From positions 1 to 36,974 of the forward strand of contig CANMML010000035.1 of NCBI GenBank assembly GCA_947499005.1: a stretch of DNA of 36,974 nt. Direction: 5' to 3'. The notes beneath the pieces are model-generated. The model did not search any database. It was given only the letters and a program-made list of their open reading frames with translations, and had not been told where the DNA came from. The position numbers and the translations under genes were made by a program. Below, one piece after another: positions 30,743 through 36,974 of the stretch; within the stretch, counting starts at the first letter, position 1; the number at the start of each line of letters is the position of its first letter. This DNA is from an uncultured Aquimarina sp. (GTDB taxonomy: Bacteria; Bacteroidota; Bacteroidia; Flavobacteriales; Flavobacteriaceae).

Positions 30743-30870
30743 TTTATATTTGACTTACTATTACTTAATTAATGGACAGCAAAGGATGGAATGTCTAATT
30801 TTATTCTTGAGGACTTTAAACCCGTATTATGCATTAGAAAATCTGGTTTAGAAAAACATCAAAATCATAG

Positions 30871-30894
30871 AATAGTTGAATAGTTGAATAGTTG
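30871..30894. repeat. three tandem copies of AATAGTTG
   Basis: Three exact 8-bp units, 29 bases downstream of the CHAT gene stop. This looks like a slippage-prone microrepeat. The surrounding 30718-30922 spacer has no gene that I can support. Confidence 0.7.
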
Positions 30895-30922
30895 TGAGTT
30901 CTAATTATTTGAGGATTAACAC

Positions 30923-33223
30923 TTACTTTTCTGCATTTGCAATATAGATTGGAGAGCCTAAAATTAATTCATACGTTTCTCCTTTATGTTTGTGTGAGCT
31001 TTTAAAATAAATTCTGGATAAAAAAGATTTTTCTCTTGGTGGGTATTTACAAAATTCTATCAAAAGTAGAGTAATATTATACATACTACCATAAGCCCAA
31101 TCTTTAAATTGTGTTGTAGCAGAATCTCTAAACCCTACAAAACTACTATTAACCAAATACCGCTCCTTATCTAAACCTGTAAACAAATCACTCATTTCAC
31201 CTTCAAAACTATTTAGAATGTCTTTCTCGTAGGAAAAAGTGCTTGAAGTTTCGAGATTTTGACTGTTCCCAAGCATATGCTTTCTCGAACCACAAAGAAC
31301 AAGAAAAGACCTTTCTTTTAGCTTTGATACAAATAAGCAAATATTTTTATTGCCTAAAGGACTTATTGTGTACATAAGCATATTCTTCTCAAAAACCCAA
31401 TCGCCAGTATTTTCTAAACCTGTAATTCTTTCTTCATTTTCAATGTAGTTAGTTACAAATTTTAATTTTTCGAATAGTTTACTTTCGTCTTTCTTAGTAT
31501 TAAAAATTTGTTGAACTTCTTCTATATCTAACCCTAAATAACTAGCCGTTTCTGTTTTTAAACCTCTATCTATTTGAGAAAAAATTTGATCTAGTTTCGC
31601 CTCCGAAATATAATCGTAGATTTTAATCTTACTTTTTACGCGTTTAGTATATGAAGAAGATGTTTTTTTAAGTAATGTATATTTTAGAATATCTTCAAAA
31701 GATTCTGTGACATTACTTTCATTTATTTTTGTAATGATATTCTTAATTTTTTCTTCTTCAGAATTTGATATTTTATTAAAATTATTGGCGTTGTAAAAAG
31801 AATCTGCTTTAATGTTAAATGCGTACTTATTTAAGTATTGTATAAATTCCCATATTAAGATTTTATTATCTTTTTTCGTTTCATTGTATTCTACGATTTG
31901 AGGAATTAAAGAACAAAAAACTAATTCTCTATAATTTGGTAATAATTCCTTAAGAGTATATTCTATAATAATATCAGGAATATAGAAAGGATATTGATGT
32001 AAAATTGATTTTATAGAGGTTTGATAGTTGTTTACTATATTAGTATTCACCCAAAAAAACTCAGGCTTATTGAATCTCTTTTTTATTACATAAGGTAAAC
32101 CCGACATTATATTTTCACTGGTTTCACCCGACAAATGGTAATACTCTAATAGCCAATTTTCCGTTTTTGTATCTACAATCCTGTAATACAAAATATTTCT
32201 AATGAAATTAATAGTCTTAGCTACACAAAAAATTTCTAAAATATTTTCAAATTCTATTCTAGTTAGTTTTTTTTGAGTGTAAGAAGCATATAATCTTCTA
32301 GTTAATTTGCTTATTGGGTTTACGATAAAATCTCTTATATATGCTTTACTGTAAATTCTCTTCGAACCTTTTATGGCTTCTTCTGATATTTCCTCTGAAG
32401 GTTCTAGGCTGTTTAAAACTTCGTTATACGATTCTACTCTTCTTACAATTTCGACAGGGAGATAAATACGTATTGGTATATCCTCGCAAATATTTATTAC
32501 ATCCCAACTTTTAAATTGCTCCAACCCACTTAACAAACCTTCAAAATCTATAGTTTCTAAAGAGGTGAATTTTAAGGCTACTATCTTTTGGGATTTTGAG
32601 TACTGAGCAGTATTAGTTTCTAAAACTTCTCCTTGAGCCCCAAAAATAAAATCTGTGTTAGTGTTTTTAGATTCTTGTAATATGATAAAATTATCTCTAT
32701 CAGATTTCTTTTCAGCGATTATGGTCAATATTGCCTCATCAAAAGCTTCTTGAAAGGTTTTTCTTTCCAAGGTTAGATATCTATAAAAACCCTTCGAAAA
32801 ACTTATTCCACTTGGGTCTTCAATATTCTTTTTAGTTCCAACTACAAATTCGATATGCTTAATTACAAAAAGCATTTCTGCTAAATTTTTAGAACAACAA
32901 CAGTTTAAAACAACACCTTTTACAGATTCCGTCTTCGAAATTAATGTTACAAAGTCTTTGTTTTGTATATAATCTGAATCTTCTCCAAATTCTTTATGTA
33001 TTATTAGACAATCGTCGTTACCATGTCCTGAAAAATGAACAATTCGTGGTTTATGCCTTCTTATGGATTCAAATACTTTACTCGTGGTTACATAAAATTC
33101 TTTTTCAAATAAGTATTGAGAAGTCCTTTTATCGGTATAACCTTCAATAGTTTCTGCATCTTTAACTATATCTAAAAAGTCTTGATCACGAGGGTTTGCC
33201 CCTAAGAATAATATTAAACCCAT
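30923..33223 (-). CDS. CHAT-domain (caspase-like) cysteine protease
   Basis: 766 residues, no signal peptide or membrane helix. Residues 1-200 form a CHAT domain: start LILFLGANPRDQDFL, catalytic His67 in IVHFSGHGN, catalytic Cys109 in VVLNCCCS, then FVVGTKKNIEDPSGISFSKGFYRYL. CHAT proteins are caspase/separase relatives, several of which act in bacterial cell death or phage defence. The remaining ~550 residues are largely helical and end in a more beta-like part (GDWVFEKNMLMYTISPLGN ... LILGSPIYIA); I recognise no known domain there. It starts 6 nt after the permuted-papain gene and is the last gene of the four-gene operon. Coding DNA is very AT-rich (two lines counted by hand: 20% and 22% G+C). 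Confidence 0.88.
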   Translation of the reverse strand: MGLILFLGANPRDQDFLDIVKDAETIEGYTDKRTSQYLFEKEFYVTTSKVFESIRRHKPRIVHFSGHGNDDCLIIHKEFGEDSDYIQNKDFVTLISKTESVKGVVLNCCCSKNLAEMLFVIKHIEFVVGTKKNIEDPSGISFSKGFYRYLTLERKTFQEAFDEAILTIIAEKKSDRDNFIILQESKNTNTDFIFGAQGEVLETNTAQYSKSQKIVALKFTSLETIDFEGLLSGLEQFKSWDVINICEDIPIRIYLPVEIVRRVESYNEVLNSLEPSEEISEEAIKGSKRIYSKAYIRDFIVNPISKLTRRLYASYTQKKLTRIEFENILEIFCVAKTINFIRNILYYRIVDTKTENWLLEYYHLSGETSENIMSGLPYVIKKRFNKPEFFWVNTNIVNNYQTSIKSILHQYPFYIPDIIIEYTLKELLPNYRELVFCSLIPQIVEYNETKKDNKILIWEFIQYLNKYAFNIKADSFYNANNFNKISNSEEEKIKNIITKINESNVTESFEDILKYTLLKKTSSSYTKRVKSKIKIYDYISEAKLDQIFSQIDRGLKTETASYLGLDIEEVQQIFNTKKDESKLFEKLKFVTNYIENEERITGLENTGDWVFEKNMLMYTISPLGNKNICLFVSKLKERSFLVLCGSRKHMLGNSQNLETSSTFSYEKDILNSFEGEMSDLFTGLDKERYLVNSSFVGFRDSATTQFKDWAYGSMYNITLLLIEFCKYPPREKSFLSRIYFKSSHKHKGETYELILGSPIYIANAEK

Positions 33224-33229
33224 TTTTCA

Positions 33230-34405
33230 CTACAACTTTTCGTAATTTACACTAATTTTTGGTGTAATATCTTTTAGTGACGCAGAAATAGCTAGATCTG
33301 CTGGAGTCGCAAAAGTATGCTTATCAAAACTTTCTACATCTGTTTCTAGATATTCTTTAAAGAATTGAAATATTGATTTTTGAGCTTTAAGATCTATGTT
33401 TTTTAAATCTTTTAATGGATATTTACTAAACCAGCTAAAGGTCATCAAATATAGACTTCTAGACATTAGCATTTTTTTCAACGTTTCTTCTCTCTCTGGT
33501 GTTAGTTTAGCACCTCTATGACTCACCTTTCTTACTTTGTCTTCTTCAGCAGTTTCGAAGTCTAAAATTAATTGATTTAAAATACTTTCGATATTTTCAC
33601 TCTCTTCTTCAATTAAATTTTGTTCGTTTAATTTTCCTAAAAAAAATTCTTCATCAAATATTTCATCCGATTCATTGCAGGTATTGACAATGGCTAAAAT
33701 TTCCCTTTCTACAATTTTATTTTCTATCAAATAGTTTAAATAACTTTTTTCGGTTACGTGAGCAGCTTCTGGTATTTCTCTATATATTACACTGTCTTTA
33801 TCACCTCCTCTGTACGTTTTTTTTGTTTTGAATCTTTCACTTTCAATATCAATACTAAGTGCAACATCTTCAAAAACTTGATAAATAAAACCGGAGCAGG
33901 TAAACATATGTCTACCATTTTCTTTTTCTCGAACTAATAGGTAAAATGCTTTTTCATAAATTTTTCGTAAATATTGCGGATTTCGCAAATTCGCAACTAA
34001 ATAATCCATGCTTAATATTTTAGCAAACATATCAACATGGTTCTTACTTCCGTATTCTGCATTACCAATGTATTTTTTTGCTTTTTCTACAAGCATTTGT
34101 TTCTTATTAGGATACTCATCGATTAGTTTATGTCTAAAAAGCCTAAATATTTTAGCCTTAGCATTTTTAAAACCTTCTACCAAACCTTGTTCTACAAGAT
34201 TGCTTTCCAATGTCATTTCAATTGTAATATGCTCTCCGTTTTCATCTTTTCCGCAATACAACCTTGCATGAGAATAATTACCACGGTCGTAAAGTTTTAC
34301 AGCTTCAGAGACATCACCTACACCGTATTGTAAAATAATATCTCCTGTTTGTATACTATTGTTAGGATCTTCTATAATATCTAATAGTCTTTGTATCTCT
34401 GTCAT
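33230..34405 (-). CDS. permuted papain-fold (YiiX/C92-like) protein
   Basis: 391 residues, cytoplasmic by sequence. The first ~200 residues carry the permuted NlpC/P60 order: GDIILQYG, then catalytic His46 (YSHARLYCG), an acidic residue (ITIEMT, Glu63) and only later catalytic Cys170 (FTCSGFIYQVF). This resembles YaeF/YiiX (family C92) enzymes, which act as amidases, proteases or lipid-modifying enzymes. The C-terminal half is helical and acidic, of unknown family, ending near KDITPKISVNYEKL. Its ATG overlaps the kinase stop by 4 nt (ATGA), and the CHAT gene follows 6 nt later, so it should be made together with both. The substrate is unknown. Confidence 0.82.
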   Translation of the reverse strand: MTEIQRLLDIIEDPNNSIQTGDIILQYGVGDVSEAVKLYDRGNYSHARLYCGKDENGEHITIEMTLESNLVEQGLVEGFKNAKAKIFRLFRHKLIDEYPNKKQMLVEKAKKYIGNAEYGSKNHVDMFAKILSMDYLVANLRNPQYLRKIYEKAFYLLVREKENGRHMFTCSGFIYQVFEDVALSIDIESERFKTKKTYRGGDKDSVIYREIPEAAHVTEKSYLNYLIENKIVEREILAIVNTCNESDEIFDEEFFLGKLNEQNLIEEESENIESILNQLILDFETAEEDKVRKVSHRGAKLTPEREETLKKMLMSRSLYLMTFSWFSKYPLKDLKNIDLKAQKSIFQFFKEYLETDVESFDKHTFATPADLAISASLKDITPKISVNYEKL

Positions 34406-36234
34406 GGCTGTAAAGGAATTTTTAAGGTTATATTATTTATCGTATTAGATTTACTTATACTTAAACAACCGTTTAACTTTTCTGTTTTTTCTTTTATAAA
34501 CTTTAATCCATAACCCATTTTTATGTTTTTATGCATGCCTACGCCATTATCGGAAACAGTTAAGATTAAAAAAGAATCTTTGGAAACCAGATCTACGCTT
34601 ATCTCCGAAGCTTTAGCGTGTTTTATGGCATTGGTAAGCAATTCGCAATAAGCATAGTAAACATGTAGACAATACTCTTTATGTATAGGAATAGTTGCCA
34701 CTTGAATATTAATGTTAAACCGAATTTTAAAAATATTGCTTAACTCTTCGACATACTCCTTTAAATATTTTTCAAGATTATTAGAATCAACTTGGGGGTT
34801 ATCTAAATTTTTGAGTATTAACCTGTATTGACTGTAAAAATGATCTACCGTTTTATCTATATTTTGTGTAGAATTATCCTTTTTTAAACCGTATTTTAAA
34901 GCCTCTATAGCACCACCGAAAGAATCGTGCACATTATTTAACAACTTATTTCTTTGGTTAATCTCTGCTTCTATAACCATTTCAGTCATATTCTTTTTTA
35001 TCGTATTATTGATACGTTTTAGTCTTATATAACGTTTTTGAACTTTAGCTATTCTTTCAAAAATGAAGAAACCAATAATCATTATTTCAACAGTAAAAGC
35101 TACATAAGGTAAATTCAAAAACAAAAATCTAGCTAATATCGAACCTCCTGTTTCTATACGTGGTATCATAACCTGATAGGTAGCAAGCCCAATTAGAGGT
35201 ATTGAAAAACCAACTGCTAAATAAATGGGAATCTGTTTACGTATAGCCAAAATTACATGTGCTATGGAATACGCAATACATATGTAATTTAAGCTAAGAA
35301 AGGTAAGTTCGAAAAAATCTTCGTGAATTGTAAAGAAGTAATTTATTACAGAAATCACGGCTCCTACTAACCCATAAATTCCAAGGAATTGGAACAGTTT
35401 CCTGAATATTAGGTTTTTTTTATTGTATTGATAAAAATATACGAAAAAGAAATTGAGACTTGCCGTAGTCAGCATATACTTATATTCTCTATTTATCATA
35501 AAAAAATCACTAGCATACCATACATTTTGTTTTGCAATTCCTTTAAAAGCATAAAAGTCGAGTACCAAAAAGAAAATATAAAGTACGTATAAAATTATAG
35601 AAAGTCTATTAGTAATAAACCCATATATAAGCATTACCATTGCCAAGGATAAAAGAAAACTACCTAAAAAGCCATACCAGTAATACTCAAATTGAGAAAC
35701 TTTTAGAAAGCTATTCAAATCATATATGAAGAAATCTATTCTATTTTTAAGATAGTTCCCCTTTAATCTGAGATATATTTTATCGCCAACTTCAATATCT
35801 TTTGGTAATTCCCATATGGCAGAGCGATACCAAATAAAATCAAAGGCATTCTTTTTGTTATGGATAAATTCGTTAAGTGCAGAAATACTTGTATCCCTAT
35901 TCTTAACTATATAAGCTTTTCCTGAATTTAAATGCGGATCGGAACTCACCAAAAAATTACTAATTCCATTATGCAAGTCATGTCCTTGTATTGTTATGGT
36001 TGCCCATAAAATAGAATCGTTTAGATTACGCTTATATGCTCTACTTTTTTTAAAGGAATACTTTTGCCTATGAGACACAATTTCTTCTATGGATAAAGAA
36101 TCGTTTGGAGCTGAGGTGTATGTGAAAATATCTTTAGAACGTGGGAGATCGCCAGTCAATTCGCAATTTGTAAAGAGAAGGGAACAAATAACAAATAAGA
36201 CTGGCACAAATATTTTTTTACAATAATATCCCAT
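34402..36234 (-). CDS. 7TM (DISM-like) sensor histidine kinase
   Basis: The ATG at 36234 gives 610 residues; the longer frame starts with a TTG at 36246. A lipoprotein-like signal ends in LLFTNC. A periplasmic sensor domain of ~160 residues with the DISM-type ending (EVGDKIYLRLKGNYLKNRIDFFIYD) leads into seven membrane helices (about 185-400) and a coiled region. The HisKA_3-type dimerisation helix has EINQRNKLLNNVHDSFGG with His436. The HATPase follows with N box LLTNAIKHA, DNGVGM and MGYGLKFI. It probably senses an envelope signal and phosphorylates the regulator encoded just upstream, which its own start overlaps by 17 nt. Confidence 0.88.
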   Translation of the reverse strand: MGYYCKKIFVPVLFVICSLLFTNCELTGDLPRSKDIFTYTSAPNDSLSIEEIVSHRQKYSFKKSRAYKRNLNDSILWATITIQGHDLHNGISNFLVSSDPHLNSGKAYIVKNRDTSISALNEFIHNKKNAFDFIWYRSAIWELPKDIEVGDKIYLRLKGNYLKNRIDFFIYDLNSFLKVSQFEYYWYGFLGSFLLSLAMVMLIYGFITNRLSIILYVLYIFFLVLDFYAFKGIAKQNVWYASDFFMINREYKYMLTTASLNFFFVYFYQYNKKNLIFRKLFQFLGIYGLVGAVISVINYFFTIHEDFFELTFLSLNYICIAYSIAHVILAIRKQIPIYLAVGFSIPLIGLATYQVMIPRIETGGSILARFLFLNLPYVAFTVEIMIIGFFIFERIAKVQKRYIRLKRINNTIKKNMTEMVIEAEINQRNKLLNNVHDSFGGAIEALKYGLKKDNSTQNIDKTVDHFYSQYRLILKNLDNPQVDSNNLEKYLKEYVEELSNIFKIRFNINIQVATIPIHKEYCLHVYYAYCELLTNAIKHAKASEISVDLVSKDSFLILTVSDNGVGMHKNIKMGYGLKFIKEKTEKLNGCLSISKSNTINNITLKIPLQP

Positions 36235-36847
36235 TTTTAAGTCCAAATTTGATGAGATCGACTAAACGATGCGTATCTGTCATTTCAAAAAGCTCTCTTT
36301 TGTGAGACTTTAAAGTTTCGTAAGAAATATTAAGTTTTTCTGCTATATTTTTTTCATTCTCGTATGAAAATTTATAAAGTGCTTTTAATATTTCTATTTT
36401 TCTTTCTGTAAAAGAAATCCCGTTAATAACAATTGACGTTTTTTCTTCAATAGCTATTCTAAAAAACGAAAGGTTTTCGTAACAATCCTCTATAACACTT
36501 TCAAAATTTTTAAATGAGCTGTTTTTACTTATAAATGCATTAATATTTGCATTATGTGCTAAAGTCTTTATATAATTATTTTCTAAAGTGGTGAGCACTA
36601 TAATCTTGAAGTCTGAAATAGAGTGTCGTATTTCTTTAATTTGTTCTAAAGTATTTATACCTCCAAAATTCACATCTAAAATTAAAATATCAAAAGAAGA
36701 CGATTTACAATAATCCAAAAGATAGGAATAGTTATTAATCACTTTAACAATTGTAATCCTTCTTGAAGTCTTCAGCGAATTAGATAATGTTTCCGAAAAG
36801 AATATGTTATCGTCAGCAATTACGATTCTAATAGTAGACTCCTTCAA
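36218..36847 (-). CDS. LuxR/NarL-type response regulator, TTG start
   Basis: 209 residues. Receiver domain 5-125 with acidic pair Asp12-Asp13, phospho-acceptor Asp58 (ILILDVNF), Thr86/87 and Lys108 (FISKN). The C-terminal LuxR-type helix-turn-helix (about 145-209) has FTERKIEILKAL and ISYETLKSHKRELF. The receiver fold begins right at the first codons, so the TTG at 36847 is the likely start; no ATG is near in frame. It is the first gene of the operon and would control transcription, perhaps of this operon. It starts only 54 nt from the terminal repeat, so the promoter lies in that gap or in the repeat. Confidence 0.9.
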   Translation of the reverse strand: MKESTIRIVIADDNIFFSETLSNSLKTSRRITIVKVINNYSYLLDYCKSSSFDILILDVNFGGINTLEQIKEIRHSISDFKIIVLTTLENNYIKTLAHNANINAFISKNSSFKNFESVIEDCYENLSFFRIAIEEKTSIVINGISFTERKIEILKALYKFSYENEKNIAEKLNISYETLKSHKRELFEMTDTHRLVDLIKFGLKNGILL

Positions 36848-36900
36848 AATTGTTTTTACACAAATAAAAACAAAAAATTGATAAAAGCCCCCTATTTAGG

Positions 36901-36974
36901 CTACCGTCTGGACACATCTTTAAAAAGCAACCAGCCTTGCATTATTGAGGCGAATTTTTGGAGTCCAATCCAGA
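36901..36974. repeat. right copy of terminal inverted repeat
   Basis: Exact reverse complement of 4-77. Just inside it are TTTAGG and a G/C-rich tract (AAAGCCCCCTA). It continues off the contig. It may supply promoter sequence to the adjacent response-regulator operon if it is an insertion-sequence end. Confidence 0.8.

Noticed and set aside
30671..30922. Possible CRISPR-like or iteron array after the tRNA
   Set aside because: Only two and three short direct units without regular spacers; no cas or replication genes in the window.

Overview
The window looks like an AT-rich chromosomal contig from a marine, agar-degrading member of the Flavobacteriaceae (Bacteroidota). The grounds are several promoters of the Bacteroidota type (-7 box TAnnTTTG), two proteins with C-terminal tails resembling type IX secretion signals, an OmpA with thrombospondin type-3 repeats, a Bacteroidota-style LeuRS, and a beta-agarase next to a LacZ-type beta-galactosidase. 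The genus cannot be fixed from sequence alone. No SusC/SusD pair, integrase or complete insertion sequence lies inside the window. The two ends of the window are a perfect 74-bp inverted repeat, so the contig probably stops inside two oppositely oriented copies of a dispersed repeat, perhaps an insertion sequence.

Layout. 1-4906: envelope and secreted proteins: a small beta-barrel, two thioredoxin-fold proteins with a DUF1330 protein, a lysyl-endopeptidase-like protease and an M57-like lipoprotein protease. 5284-8645: leuS overlapping a SemiSWEET gene. leuS carries an unusually large, very AT-rich segment just before KMSKS. 8685-11702: a DUF3157-like protein with an unlisted 54-residue lipoprotein, an orphan NtrY-like histidine kinase and a crotonase. 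11699-14351 (minus): surE, a small membrane protein, lpxB and a C40 peptidase in one compact operon. 14530-18576: a Prc/Tsp protease, an OppC-like permease and an endonuclease in one operon. 18577-19323 is an untranslated stretch that contains a nested set of hairpins. 19386-24787: ompA, an AddA/RecB-like helicase-nuclease and Fe/Mn superoxide dismutase.

24991-30520 is a divergent agar-use pair. A secreted modular GH16 beta-agarase points left and a GH2 beta-galactosidase points right. The shared 244-bp spacer holds a 14-bp perfect palindrome (CGAAAACGTTTTCG) of the LacI-operator kind. The agarase would cut agarose outside the cell and the galactosidase would trim oligosaccharides, with one repressor probably controlling both; no regulator gene is present here.

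30597-30670 is a CAU-anticodon tRNA with tRNA-Ile2 features and its own promoter and terminator. Beyond it the DNA becomes very AT-rich and holds a tight four-gene operon transcribed leftwards: LuxR-type response regulator, 7TM histidine kinase, permuted papain-fold (YiiX/C92-like) protein, and a CHAT (caspase-like) protease with a roughly 550-residue uncharacterised C-terminal part. The genes overlap or are 6 nt apart. This is the best candidate for an undescribed system: a membrane-sensing two-component pair coupled to two cysteine-hydrolase-fold proteins, next to a tRNA and a repeat. A stress-response, cell-death or anti-phage role is an inference from the domains and context.
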